DNA of 64,000 nt, taken from NCBI GenBank assembly GCA_964017185.1, contig OZ024874.1, forward strand, positions 56,337,356 to 56,401,355. The letters are read 5' to 3'. Origin of the DNA: Rugalucina vietnamica. Lineage: Eukaryota; Mollusca; Bivalvia; Lucinida; Lucinidae. Within the stretch, counting starts at the first letter, position 1; the number at the start of each line of letters is the position of its first letter. Both the position numbers and the translations under genes were made by a program. The notes under the pieces were generated by a model. The model was given only the letters and a program-made list of their open reading frames with translations, was not told where the DNA came from and did no database searches. This document shows positions 23,815 through 36,342 of this stretch, in pieces.

Positions 23815-24546
23815 TGTTGAATTTTGAAATTTTACTTGAAGATATTTGAATGATAAATTTTACAAATATGGGACATCATATCTTTTAGACTTTGTGCAAT
23901 TTTAATCAACAAATAAAAATGCTACGTACGGAAATCCGTACTTTCGAATGTTACAAATGTGACGTAAAAATGGCGAAAATCGGACATTTTCTTGACCTCA
24001 TATTTATGCAGAGGCACCAGGTACATCAAATATGTTTGACCGATCCTGACAATTCAGCTTTAATGGTTGGGGAATTTGTGTTTTGTAGCCCTCATATTTC
24101 TAATTACTAAGTTACTGAAAGTATGGTTCCAGCTTAACAGAAGGCAATCATAGTTCAACCATAGGTAAACTGTAGAGTTGTCTTAAATTTTATCATAATG
24201 GATGCCTGGGTCTATGCCAGGAAACGAGGCTTGATTAAGTTGTCAATATCTAGAACACATTGAAAATTTGCTTTTGGGCCAAAAAAAAATTGTCTCGTTT
24301 CCGGAAACCCTACCGGCCCTACTTTTTTGGGGCCTACTCTAAATTTTTTTGGGACATCTGAGATTTTTTTTTGTCTATTTTTAAGGTATTTTTGAATGAT
24401 ATCCATGCTTTTTATATACAAAATTTTTTGGTTAAAAAAAGATTTTTGCCTACCTACCAACCCATAAAAATATTTAGACGTTTCTGGAAACAAGACATTT
24501 ATTTTTTTAGGCCTTAGTAATAGTTGTCTTGACAGCCACTAATTTA
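23815..24546. other. Intronic sequence, no exon recognised
   Basis: AT-rich. Homopolymer-rich stretch at 24240-24520 (GTCTCGTTTCCGGAAACCCT in part) looks repetitive but I cannot name it. Confidence 0.35.
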
Positions 24547-24719
24547 GAAGCCTCTGTAGCATATTGGTTCAGCTACTGGCCATGTAAACCTGGGGTTATG
24601 GGTTCAATCATGGGCTTCTCTAGTCTTTGGGATGAGATTTTAAACCGAGTTCCTGTTTCTATATGACCTTAGCTGTTGAGTGGGTTGTTAAACCCTAAAT
24701 CAACCAACCAACCAACCAC
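24547..24719 (+). mobile_element. tRNA-derived SINE with CAACCAACC tail, second copy
   Basis: Same family as 5374-5563. The head has GGTTCAGCTACTGGCC and a box B-like TGGGTTCAATC; the body shares GATGAGATTTTAAACCGAG and GTTGAGTGGG; the tail is four copies of CAAC. Confidence 0.7.
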
Positions 24720-25446
24720 ATCACAAAATTTGACTCTACCAATAAAAATTGACAGCTTCTTGTTTCGTACAAATTTTACCATGCATATATTATATAAACA
24801 GTGTTAAGAAAGATTGTCCTGTACCAGAATGGTTTTCCTGCTACATATAAATGCTTCTTCTGTCATAAATGACGTATTAACTTTAATTTGAACAATTACA
24901 TACAGATATAAACTAAAAGTTTTGAATTAGCTACTTTAGGGCAATTCAAATGGCGATCAAATGTCAATACCTGAAAAACATCCTTTAGACTTTTTGGTTT
25001 CAAGTATCAAAACGTGGGTACACCACAAATTATTTTTACTATACAAAGACCATTGTGATCAAAACATTCTCCATGTGACCCGATAGTCCTCAAAAGGACA
25101 AATTTTCATCTGAAATGGGACCTGCAGTAAACCGTAAGCCTACAAAGAAGGATTCAAAGTCAAACTTATCAAACTAATGCTGAAAAAAGCAAATTTTCCC
25201 AAACATGTTTGTTACAGTGCACATAGCAAATAACAATTTGGAAAGTAGCATGACGTATGACATGATCACAACTGCGATAATGCATCACTTTAAAACACCA
25301 GGTTCTTGGAAAAGCATCATTAACAGGACATTTATCTTTAAAATGCTTTCAGATTCTATTTTGAACTGCGGAACAAACTTTCTTAACACCCTTTAGTATA
25401 GAGTTACTTTTCTAAAGACTTGTTCTTTGTTGTTTTATTTTTTCAG
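24720..25446 (+). other. End of intron 4, no feature
   Basis: Unique-looking AT-rich sequence ending in the acceptor TTTTATTTTTTCAG directly before the kinase exon. Confidence 0.5.
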
Positions 25447-27448
25447 AAGACATCCCGTAAAAGGAAGGATTCAAAGGCTCACGTGGGATGGCTCCATTAT
25501 GATGGGAAAAAATACACACAGGTCAGAATCTCTGACGGGGGAGGAAGCAGAGAGTTTGATGTAGATGATGAGGTTTCTGCAGAGGAATTTAAGCAACACT
25601 GTGTCAAACTTTTTTTTTTCAACAGAAAGTGCACAGCAATATCACATTGAACTTGGAAATTTTAAAAAATCAGTTATCAAAGAATTCAGGGACTTGGACG
25701 GTCAACTATGTGGCATCAAAGAATATCTCAATAGTAGAGGTTTGTTCTTATCGAAAACTTACTTTTATATCTTGACAAGAGACTGTTCAGATACTGAAGG
25801 CACTACTAGTACTGAAACAAGTACCAATTTGACCTCTATGGAACAGATTGAAGAAAAACAGGAGGAGATTTTGGCAGTAAGAGGGGACACTGAAGACATT
25901 ACAGCTACAGCTAGTAGCAGTGTGACATCAAAAGGAAAGATTGGTCAGAAGCAGGAGGAGATTTTGGCAGAAAGAGAGGATACTGAAGGCACTACAGCTA
26001 CAGCTAGTAGCAGTGTGACATCAAAGGGACAAATTGAAAAAAACAAACAAGAGGAGATTTTTGTCCCAGTGTTTGAGGGCAATCCGTGTAAGATTCAAAG
26101 CACTGAAAGACAAATAAAAATAAAATACACAAAAGTAATAGATAGCTCCTATAGTATGAAAATTGTTTGCACTTCTTCATCCTACAACCGTGCAGGTTGT
26201 TTAGATAACATTAGTCTATTCAATCCAGAAGTGTTGCAAATCTCCAGGGAACATTTTTGTCCAATGGACTATGGATACAAGATCTCTGCAATTACAATCG
26301 GTGATGTGAAGTATTTCAGTTTGTCAGAGGATACAGATACAGACAATGTTAAAAAATTACTTAGACATGGACCAGATACCCTTTGGGGGTATGATGAGAA
26401 TGAATTAATTATTGCTGCCACAAGTGATTTTGAATCTGCAGTATATACCTGGTATAGGGATGGGAAAGAGATAAATGGAGGTGTGGACAAAAACTGCATT
26501 GCCATTTATGAAAAGGGCACTTACACTGTAGTTATTACTCAAGGAGAGTTTACTGAGGTTTCAAAACCGTTGAATATCACCGCTATGGTTTCTAGTAGTG
26601 AGTCTGAACATTCTGACAAAAACTTTGAGTTTATACCAATTGTAGAGAGTTCAGAATTAAATTTGACAAGAGAAGAAGAATACCTTCTTGGAGAAGGAGG
26701 TTTTGGGAAGGTGTACAAGGGTAAATGGAATGGAACGGACGTTGCAGTCAAGGAAATAAGAACACAGTTGAGAAATCGTTCACAGCAAGAGTCTTTGATT
26801 AAAAATGAAGTTGGTATTCATGCCAGAATACGGCACCCAAATATCGTACAAATAATGTGTATATCATACACTCAAAAGTCAGTGCTCCTTGTGTCAGAAT
26901 TTGTAGATGGATGCGACTTAGAAACTGCCATTTTTGACAAAGTTGAGTGTTTAATTGGAAAAGAGGGTTGCTATGGGAGGCAAATTTGCCAAGGCGTTGC
27001 TTATCTACATGGCAGAAATCCCCAAATTATCCACCAGGACATCAAGCCCTCAAATGTGTTAATAAATCCCAAAGGTGAAACTGCCAAATTATGCGATCTC
27101 GGACTTAGCAAACTTAAACTTGTTGGTGCTGCCACTACCACGTGTGCATCATCAGTTCCAGGTACACTGATGTATATGGCCCCTGAGGGTATGCTAAATA
27201 GAAAGACATATGTACAATCTGATATATGGGCTCTTGGTTGCACCCTTCTAGAGTTAATTACAAAGGAAGAAGTTTGGAATACTGTCAAAGAAAATGATCC
27301 CGCTGAGTATATTACAGAACAAATGAAACTACTGAAAATACCCCATGCGGCAAAAGAGCTTCCTCCAGTGTATGAACCATTGAAAAAATGCTTTGATTAC
27401 GATAGATTGAAAAGGCCTAGCGCATTGGAACTGATTGAACTCTTTTAG
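25447..27448 (+). CDS. Last exon: SAM/Ig/kinase protein, non-RD protein kinase (frameshift in T10 run)
   Basis: The exon opens in phase 0 as KTSRKRKDSKAHVGWLHYDG and encodes a small domain with W-L-H-Y-D-G-K-K, Q-V-R and G-G-G-S-R. In the sequence as given this frame stops at 25650; the kinase frame is the next one, open from 25565 to the TAG at 27448. One T fewer in the ten-T run at 25609-25618 would join them. Residues counted from 25565: three 31-residue repeats (76-165, D-T-E-x-x-T ... K-Q-E-E-I), an unrecognised beta-rich stretch (166-265), an Ig-like module (272-340, W-Y-R-D-G ... G-T-Y-T-V), then a kinase domain (366-627): G-loop GEGGFG 376-381, VAVK Lys396, likely Glu415, HQD 490-492 with KPSN, DLG 511-513, APE 539-541. 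The Arg of HRD is Gln, so it is a non-RD kinase; Lys, Asp492 and Asp511 are kept, so activity is plausible. Closest in style to TKL/RIP-IRAK-like kinases; substrate unknown. Confidence 0.85.
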
Positions 27449-28990
27449 ATAATAATGTGTCTGCACAGGGTTGATAGAGCTGTTGTAGTCGTCTTGATCG
27501 CCCTTGTTCTGAGTTACTGTACCTATCACAATACAGTATACGTGTAGTTTTCTAGAAAGCCATATTTTGACTACCACTTAACAAAAAGCATTCATACTTG
27601 GACCACAGATATCCTGTAGAGTTTTACTTTTTATTTCATTAGTTGACATCAGGCTCCTGATCCATCCCCAGGGTGGATTGAAAAAGGTTAAAAAGTACAA
27701 TATCTTAAAAAAATTGCTGAACTGCTGTATGGTTTTCAGGAGGTCTATATCTTTATAATCACATATCAAAAAGCATACATACTTGGGTCAATCATATACT
27801 CTAGGTTAAGCATTCAAATCATAGCATTTGACTGCTGGGATTGTGGTGGCGGGTAGGCTAGAGGTTAAAATCTAATGCACCTTAAAAATAAATGTTACAG
27901 TGACCCAATTTCATAGTCCAGTAATTTTGCCTTTTTTGCTCGCAGTTGATGTATGAGTATGCTTCTATTAGCTTATTTGTGGTTATGACCAAAACTTTTA
28001 CAGAGAAGTAGTCAGGGAAAGTGGTGGCTCAGTGGTAGACTATCAGACTTCCGATCTGGAGGTCCTTTGTTTTAAACCCTACAAGCGTTGTGTAGTATCC
28101 TTGAGCAGGACACTTTAAGCTCCATGAAATACTGGTTAACCACCCAGGAAGCAGTGGATTTGTCCCAAAATTACTGAAAAATTGTTAACTGGGCAATAAG
28201 CTAGCCTACAATCAGAACTAGAAGTACATGTAGTAATGACTATGTTACCATGATCTAATTTCATTGTTCAGTGATTTTGCCTTTTATCATCTAGAGCAAG
28301 AGTTGTGTAATCGATGCCTGTCAGTCTGTAAGACGCATTATTTGACCACGAAATAAAAATGGGTCCCTGACCTATATTTCATGGGTCAGTGATTTTGCCT
28401 TTTGTTTTCTAGCCCTAGAGGTATTTGAATAAGATGGTACATGTACCAGTATTTGATTGTCAGTCACTCAGACCAGATGTTTGACTCTAGACAATTAAAG
28501 GCCACTGTGACCTATTTTTCATTGTACAGTGATTTTTGCCTTGTATCACCAGGACCACGGGATGTAAGAGCATGTTAAACTGTTACGAGTAAAGAGTTCG
28601 CCCCAGTTAAAGAAAGCTACATGTACATGTAGATGCATTCGAGCTACCCTGTCATGCGACAGCTCTTATTTTGGCGAATGCAAGTCGTTCGCAAGATGTT
28701 GTAGCATACTAAAGCATATGCATACTTTGGACTGGGTTGTCTATTCCTGTGTCTACCATTTTCGCTGAGTATTCCACTTGGACAGTGCACTTCCCACAAA
28801 AATTGAAATGTGATTAGGTAATGAACATGTAGAAACATACAATGTGAATCGCAATCAAAATCAATTGGTATTATACGAGATAATGTCTGGTGATTACTTA
28901 TAAAATTAGTGGTTCACTATAGTTAACGACAAATTTCATCACAAGCACTACACAAATAAACCCACGTCATGAATAAAAGCCTTGCTTTTT
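27449..28990 (+). repeat. Downstream flank: diverged core repeats of two hairpin-element families
   Basis: 27545-27880 carries two diverged units of the 180-bp core seen at 8.6-9.7 kb (CATACTTGGACCA, CCTGTAGAG). From 27900 to 28570 units with CAGTGATTTTGCCTTTT recur four times, and 28640-28668 has the hairpin-type end CCCTGTCATGCGACAGCTCT and TATT. The 3' UTR of the kinase gene must lie in here; an AATAAA is present at 28350 but I cannot tell whether it is used. Confidence 0.5.
28014..28205 (+). mobile_element. tRNA-derived SINE, second family (complete, diverged)
   Basis: Box A-like GTGGCTCAGTGGTAGAC, degenerate box B, then ATCCTTGAGCAGGACAC, ATACTGGTTAACC and CTGAAAAATTGTTAACTGGG. The same order is found at 38763-38949, and the head alone at 42152-42230. 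Confidence 0.7.
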
Positions 28991-30142
28991 AGCTCAACTG
29001 AGCCGAAGGCTTATAGGATGCCCATGGTCCGGTGACTGTCCGTCCGTCCGTCAACCATTTTCAAAGGTCTTCTTCTCTGAAACCCCGTGGCCATTCAAAG
29101 CCAAATTTTATAGGAAGGGGGAACAAAAGTGTACATAAATAATCAAGGTCACATGACCAAGATGGCTGCAAAACCCATATATGGTAAAAACCTTAAAAAA
29201 ATCATGACCCTAAAGGCTTGGATGACCTTGACCTCTTTTACAGCAAGGTCAACTTGGGTCACCAATGCATTTGAATGGGGAAAATTGGTAAAATTTAATT
29301 AAATGGAAGAAAACTTGCTGGGAGTAATCAAATGGACAGAGGATTTATGTTTATGAGAAAAATTTGTTCCCAGGCGGTTGTCTGCCCCTGCCCCGGGACT
29401 ATATACTTTGTTTATTACCATAATATTCAAACATCTTCTCTGAAACCACATTGACAATTAAAACCGAACTTCATATGGAGCATCCTTAGGACACAGAAAA
29501 GAAAGTGTACATAAATAATTTAGGTCACATGACCAAGATGGCCACCATGCCCATATATGGTAAAAACCTTTAAAAAAATTCCAGGGCGATGTCTGTCCCC
29601 AGGGGGTTGTCTGTCCCTGCCCCGGGGCTATATACATGTATATGACCATAATATTTAAACATCTTCTCCAAAACGGCACGGCCAATCAAAGCCTAACTTC
29701 ATATAGAGCATCCTTAGGGCACAGGAACGAAAGTGTACATGAATGATCCAGGTCACATAACCAAGATGGTCGCCATGCCCATATATGGTAAAAATCTTTA
29801 AAAAATCTTCTCCAGAACCCAAAAACCTAGGATCTTGAAACTTGGCATGTCACACTAGGGACTCAAGCTCTACAATGTGTACATAAATCATGACCCTTGG
29901 ATGACCTTGACCCATTTAACGGCAAGGTCAACTTGGGTTGCCAATGCATTTGAATTTGCAAAATTTGTCAAATGTCTTTAATGGGGAAAACATGTATGAA
30001 ATAGGCAAATGGACAAAATATATACATATATCTTTATTCTGTATGGCCTTGTCCCAGGGCTTTGCACAAGGATATGTATGAATGTATTTCAGTTCATATA
30101 CCAAATCTCAGGTGAGCGTTTACAGGACCATTGGTCCTCTGG
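28991..30142 (+). mobile_element. AGCTCACC-family element, copy h (complete)
   Basis: 5' AGCTCAACTGAGCCGAAGGC (partly decayed hairpin), GTCCGTCCGTCC microsatellite at 29038-29050, core units at 29075, 29430 and 29660, 3' end CTCAGGTGAGCG, GGACCATTGGTCC, TCTGG. Confidence 0.75.
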
Positions 30143-31673
30143 TTGACAGTTTCAGCCACCACTTTGGACATTTAATGTTATTACATTACATTTCATCCCG
30201 GCGGACTACAGTTACACAGACACTTCTGTAATATAGTGTTTGTGATTAAATTTGCATTCTATTTGGAATGGTATATACATGTACATGATAAAATTGAGAT
30301 TCAATATTTATTTTCATTCTGCAACATTTTGCAAAATCAATACAACAAAGTGACCAATTTTATTTTGAAATGACAAAAGTCTTGGGAAGTTCTACAAATA
30401 CTCTTATGTGAACAAACACAACTTATCTCACACATCCTTTGTCATCTGTCAACACTTTTCAGAGATCTTATCTTAAACTGGCTGACAGATGATAGGCAAA
30501 TTTTATGTGCGGTGTTGGAAGGTGGAAAGACAGCTTGCTTCAAAGTTTGGGTCACATACTTAGGATGGCTACTACATTCAAGAATGCTCAGAAATCTTCC
30601 AGAAACCATGGTCCAATCTTTGCAAAACTTGGTACATGTGCATGTATATAGCATTTGAGACTCCGGGCCCATTATAGTTTGTTCAAATGATGTCTATAGG
30701 TTGACTATGACATGAACCTTCTGTCCATACAGGTCAATGTCATCTCAGGGTTACAATTTATTTTCCAATTTTACAATACCAACATTTTTCATGGTTCTCA
30801 TGAAAAAGCTGTATTCGGGAAATTAAGGGCTGATAATTTGAGCCAGATTTGATTTTATCTCTGTATGAAATATCATGAAAACCACCAACTTTCTGGTGGT
30901 CAGAATCATCTTTTCTGAAGCCCAAAAATGACTATTGTTCACATAAGTCACTTTTATAAATCTTAATTGTATTGTCTAATTGATAATGGAAGGTATGTTT
31001 TGGCTAACTAAGACTAGTTAGTGTACAATGAATGTACTGTTGTTGATATGAATATTATCAAGATCTTGGTTGTGATTTTTGTAACAGATCAGTTTTGACA
31101 AATTTATAATAGGGCTGTGGCCCTTAATTTTTGTCTGAATTTCTTTGTCCTTTAATATCTTGTAAATGAATAGACAGAATTCAAACAAATTTGTATGTAC
31201 ATGGATAGTGAGAATATCTTGGTTGGGATTGTAGCACATCATTTTTCACAAACTTGTAACTATTATGATCCTTGATTGACCTTCACACGTTGGCTGTCAT
31301 ACATGTATTCCATGAAAACCACCGATTTTCAGATTTTCAGACAATTCTAGTCTTCTTCAAGTCTTCTTTTTAAATTCACAATTCATAGTAAAATGATGTC
31401 AAAGGTCAATGCATCGTTAAAAACGACACTCATGTAAACAATGATCAATTTTGTAGAGTGGACTTGTTTCTGTTTTCTAGAACCTCCTAATTATTATTTA
31501 TTATTATTTAATGTTCCATGAAAACTGGGCAGACCATCATGCAATAAATCACATAGAAAAATGAATGTCAGTTGATTTTTGTTTGTCCTGTATTCACTTG
31601 AGAGGAGCTGCAATAACAAGAGTCTTGTTTTGCCAGTAAGAAAAAACTGTACATAATTTTGTGATTGTCACTA
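30143..31673. other. Non-coding, weakly repetitive, no gene
   Basis: Phrases such as ATGAAAACCACC and GGTTGTGATTTTTGT / GGTTGGGATTGTAG recur at intervals of roughly 150-400 bp, suggesting an old tandem-repeat element, but boundaries are not visible. No coding exon is supported. Confidence 0.35.
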
Positions 31674-32122
31674 TCAGGTCTAGTAAATTACTCGATCGTT
31701 GGAATTTCTTTAAATCGACAGATTTTGTGTCAAAGGACAGATTTCTCAATCTGTCGAAGGACAGATATGTAGGTATTTTGACTCAAGATCCCATAGACAA
31801 TACATGTTAAAAAAGAAATTGAATTCCGCAAAAGTTGCACTAGTTTGAAAACCAATGAAGTTTAAAAAACGAGATACGGTGTCAAGCTTACTTGTTTACA
31901 TAGCGTAACAGTATGCGGAAATTGCATTTTGCATGTTTTTCTTAAGATAATAAGTTTTAATTTGTCTTTCGACAAATTGAAATATCTATCCTTTGACAGA
32001 AAATCTGTCGATTTAAAGAAATAATAAGTTTCAATTTGTATTTCGACAAATTGAAATATCTGTCCTTCGACAGAAAATTTGTCGAAAGAAATTCCTTCGA
32101 TCGGGTAATTTACTAGACCTGA
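31674..32122. mobile_element. 449-bp MITE with TIR TCAGGTCTAGTAAATTAC
   Basis: Terminal inverted repeats start TCAGGTCTAGTAAATTAC(T/C)CG and continue through GGAATTTCTTT. The interior holds several inverted and direct copies of TTTGACAGAAAATCTGTCGA-like sequence (31720-31770 and 31965-32095). The element is flanked by CTA on both sides (31671-31673, 32123-32125), a likely 3-bp target duplication. No coding capacity. Confidence 0.8.
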
Positions 32123-32482
32123 CTATTATGATTATAAGAGGTGTTTTTCTTTGCATTTTATTAAATTCAGGTTTGTTAGTTACAAGTAGTTAACAAAGTT
32201 GTTTGAAATCTTTTTTTATTGTATTTCTACATGAAAACTTGTAATTTTAAGGATATCTTTTATCAGCAGAAATTAATCATTTGTCTGACATTAGTTTTTC
32301 GTTCAGTCTTTTATTATTATTATTTTTATTTTTATACAGAGAGTATGATTTGAGTAGAGTTTTATTTCTTTCTGTTAAGAGTGTAAATGACAGTCATTAC
32401 GAAAACATTCCCATACAATATATAGATTTGTTTCATCTGAAAAAGTGAAACTTTTCAGTTGAAAAAGTTTGATATTTTCCTC
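32123..32482. other. Spacer, nothing recognised
   Basis: AT-rich sequence with ATT runs at 32308-32336. Confidence 0.4.
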
Positions 32483-32700
32483 ATTTTTGCTCAAAACATA
32501 GATTGTGGGTACATGTTAGAACCGCATCGGTTCGAACGTGTACCCACAATTTATGTTTTGAAACAAAAATAAGAAAAATAGGTGCACCCCGGTAAACCCA
32601 AATTTTACCATATTAAAGTGGGGTTTAGTGGGGTATACATTACACGGACATGTTTTCATGGGGTTTGGAAAAAATGTGTTTATGTTGTATGTTTATTCCT
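32483..32700. mobile_element. Foldback hairpin family, copy 2, with second module
   Basis: Arms 32483-32526 and 32530-32579 pair around GAACCGCATCGGTTC. The following module (32583-32660) has GGTAAACCC pairing with GGGGTTTAGTGGGG-like sequence and continues GTATACATTACACGGACATG; pieces of this second module also lie at 9990-10050, 54557-54600 and 62965-63020. Confidence 0.7.
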
Positions 32701-32851
32701 TTTTGTTCAGGGAGATATATCGTGGTATCAACCGACAGAAATCATGTATAATGACCTCACATCTAGGTAAAAACAATGGGCTATATACAGTAATTTGTGA
32801 AAATCAAGGTGGAAAATCATGAGACAAATATTGCATTGCATTGTATATTTT

Positions 32852-34911
32852 AGCTCACTTGATCCAAGGGTTCATAGGTGACCTTATAGTATAAGTATGC
32901 CAATGGTCCATCCGTTGTCTGTCAGATGTATACCCAGACTCTTTCGTCCATCGTTGTCCGTCAACAATTCTCAAAGATCTCCTTTGAAACTGATTGACCA
33001 ATCAAAGCCAAACTTAATATGGAGAATCGTAGGAAAGGGCGAACTAAACTTTGTATAAATTGGAAGGGTCACATGACCAAGATGGCCTGCCATGGCTACA
33101 AATAGCAAAAACCTTTAAAACCTTCTCCAAAACCAGATGGCATATGATTTTGAAACTTGATATGAAACATCAGGGAATAGAGCTCTACAAAGTTTGTATA
33201 AATCATGACTCTGGGATGACCTTAACCTATTTTACGAAAATGTCAACTTATGTAACAAATGCATTTGAATGGGGGAAATTGGTAAAATGACATTTAATAG
33301 GGGAATGGGCAATGAAAAAATATTGACCCCAGGGTCCCTGTCCTTGGACTATATGCCTGTATTTTCCTATAATATTCAAACATTTTTCTGAAACGGTTTT
33401 GCCAATCCAACTAAACTGCATGTGGAGCATCCTCAGGAAAGAAGAACAAAAATTTATGCAAATGCTTCAGGTCCCATGACCAATATGGCTGCCATGGCCA
33501 TGAATTTAAGCAGGCACCTTTTAAAAATCTTCTTTCCCAGAATCAGATGGCCTATGATTTTGAAACTTGGCTTGAGGCATCAAGGAATGGGAAAGTTTGT
33601 ATAAATCATGACCCTGGGATGACCTTGACCTATTTTACTACAAGGTCAACTAAGGTATGTAGTTGAATAAGGAAAAATTGTAAAGTGCCATTTAATGTGT
33701 GAAATCTTGCTGGTAATGGGCAAATAGACAGAAGATTTATGTTTATGTGATAATTTTGAACCCAGGCGGTTACTGCCCCTGCTCCAAGACTATATACATG
33801 TATCTTATCATAATATTCAAACATCTCTTAAACCGTTTGGTCAATCAAGGCCAAACTTCATGCGAAGCATCCTTGGGATGGAGGAACAAAAGTTTGTACA
33901 AATCTTTTAGGTTACATGACCAAGATTGATACCATGACTATAAATCTCCAAAAACTTTTAAAATCTTTTTTAGAACCAAAGGGTCTATGATTTTCAAACT
34001 GTGCATAAAGTATCAGGGAATGGAGCTCTACAAAATTTGTATAAATCATAATAGTGGGATGACCGTGACCTATTTTATGGCAAGGTCAACTTAGGTCGCC
34101 AATGCATTTGAATTGGAAAAATTGGTTAAATGTCTTTTGAAGGGGGAAATATTTCTGAGAATGGACAAGTGAAACTTGGCATGAAACATTAAGGAATGGA
34201 GCTCTACAGAATTTATATAAATCAAGATCCTTGTATGACATTAACCTAGTTTATGGCAAGGTTAACTTAGGTGGCCTGTGCATTTGGATGGGGAAAAGTG
34301 GGAAAATGTAAAGTATGGCAGAAAATTTACTGGAAATGGGTAAATGGACAGAAAATTCTTTTTTTTTTATCCCAGGGTGTTGTTTGCCCCTTCCCCGGGG
34401 CTATAAACAAATGTTCAAACATATTTGAAACTGTTTGGTCAATCAAAGCCAAACTTCATATGGATCATCCTTAGAAAGGGGAAACAAAAGTCTATATAAA
34501 TGGTCCAGGTCACATAACCAAGATGACCACCATGGATATTAATAGGAAATAAACTTTTAAAATCTTCTTCTCCAGAAGGCATATATGACTTTGAAACTTG
34601 GCATGAAACATTTAGAAATGGATCACTATAAAGTTTATATAAATCATGCTCTTGGACGACCTTGACATATTTCATGTATATGTTTTAACGTATGTTATCT
34701 TTGCATTTGAATTGGGAAAAGTGGGAAAAGGCCATTTAATGGCAGAAAACGAGCCATGAATGGACAGCCTGACAGAAGATTTATGTTTATGACAACATTT
34801 TGGCCTCAGGGGGTGTCTGTCCTTGCCTAGGTCTTTAAGGCACTGTAATCCAGTCAAATTGTACCAGGACCTGATATCAACTGATTATTTACAGAACCAT
34901 TGGTCCTGTTG
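32852..34911 (+). mobile_element. AGCTCACC-family element, copy i (complete, diverged)
   Basis: 5' AGCTCACTTGATCC, core units at about 32970, 33370, 33830 and 34410, 3' end ATCAACTGATTATTTACAG, AACCATTGGTCC, TGTTG. The most diverged copy, so probably the oldest. Confidence 0.7.
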
Positions 34912-35500
34912 TTTAGAATATGGCTTTTGTTGCTCGGGATAAATTTATGAATTACAGGACGCATAGATTTCTCAGTTGTATAACAGATTTGAGCATAAAA
35001 TTCATGGGCATGTGCACTTTAATTCATGACATTTCATTCAGTTTTTAAAAAAAAGATATGACTGATTTGCATACTGGTTATGTGGAATACTAGTAAAAAA
35101 TATAGCATACAATATAATATTTGTCATTTGATTTCACCTTGAAAATGGTTCCCTTTTGAAATGTTTAATTTTTCTTACTGTAAATATGTTAAAGTTTTTA
35201 TTTTTGAAATAACTGCCTTGTGAATTCATAGTTCTTGCTGATAATAACTTTACATGTATATAAGTTCTTGAGACAGAGTGAATACTGTACTCCTCACTGG
35301 CACATTGAGAACAAAAAAATAAAATAGAGAAAAGACAAAAAAGCTCACACAAGTTCTTAAACTTATAGTAAAATAAAGCTAAATCAAACTGGAATATTTT
35401 TTGGTCAAATACATACATCTCTAATGCTGAACCAGCGAATTTCTATGTAAATAATTGTACTGAAAAAGAGAAAACAGATACATTTTTGATATATTAACTA
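34912..35500. other. Non-coding, no feature
   Basis: AT-rich sequence without a supported exon or repeat. Confidence 0.4.
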
Positions 35501-35971
35501 TGTTTTAAGCTTGCCTGTACGACTAAACAGGAAGAACTATTAGTCTCAAGCCAGTGTTGGTGTCTGTGTTGCTCCAATGTTCAAGTTTTGGTTAAAGTTT
35601 TAGTAGGTCTACATTTATCTCTTGAACTTGTGGATGGATCAAGTCAGTTGTATGCCTTTTGCCACAACTTGGTCTGAAGGTCTATGCTGTACCATACCAA
35701 CCAAACTAAGTAACCTTGAGTTCAAGATCATGGACTTGAAATTTTATGTAAAAGTTCCTAAGAAGTATTTATTTCATGAACGTGTTGATTGATTATACTA
35801 AACCAATAGTTATATATTATTTGGATGTTTTCTGATATACCATCCCAATCACCTTTGTGATCTTGAGGTCAAGGACAAACTGTCATGGACTAAGAAATGG
35901 TGTGTAAATTTTGGGTGAAAGTTTATAGAAGTGGATATCTTGAACATGTTGAGGGATCTAGTTATTACACA

Positions 35972-36342
35972 CCCTGTAGACCGTTGGATATGACCAAATT
36001 CTTTACAGCAAAGGTTGATACAACGTTACACGGCGCGTGACAAAATTGAGTGCGCTCATTGGAAGACAGATCAATTTATATACACTTTACAGTGGAAAGT
36101 TCATTGTCTAGATACAACCTACTTAGATGAGTTTTTTCCATAAAAAGATAGACTATATTCCTATAGCGGAGAACAGCACAACCTTGTCTTAGTAGGTTGT
36201 ATCTAGACAATGAAATTTCAGCTGTAAAGTGTATTTAAATCGATTTGTCTTCCAATCAGCGCACTCCATTTAGTCACGTGTCGTGTAACGTTGTACCAAA
36301 CTTTGCTGTAAAACATTTGGTTGTATCCAATGATCTACAGGG
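35972..36342. mobile_element. 371-bp foldback element with about 140-bp arms
   Basis: Begins CCCTGTAGACC(G)TTGGATA and ends TATCCAATGATCTACAGGG; the arms also pair through TTTACAGC(A)AAGTTTG, GTTACACG and AGGTTGTATCTAGACAATG. The centre, about 36120-36195, is the loop. A related fragment is at 58140-58200. No ORF. Confidence 0.8.

Noticed and set aside
25565-27448. ATG at 25565 as the true start of a 627-residue kinase
   Set aside because: It lies inside an exon that begins at a good acceptor (25446) in the neighbouring frame with upstream exons in phase; the first 15 codons from this ATG read the G-G-G-S-R domain out of frame.
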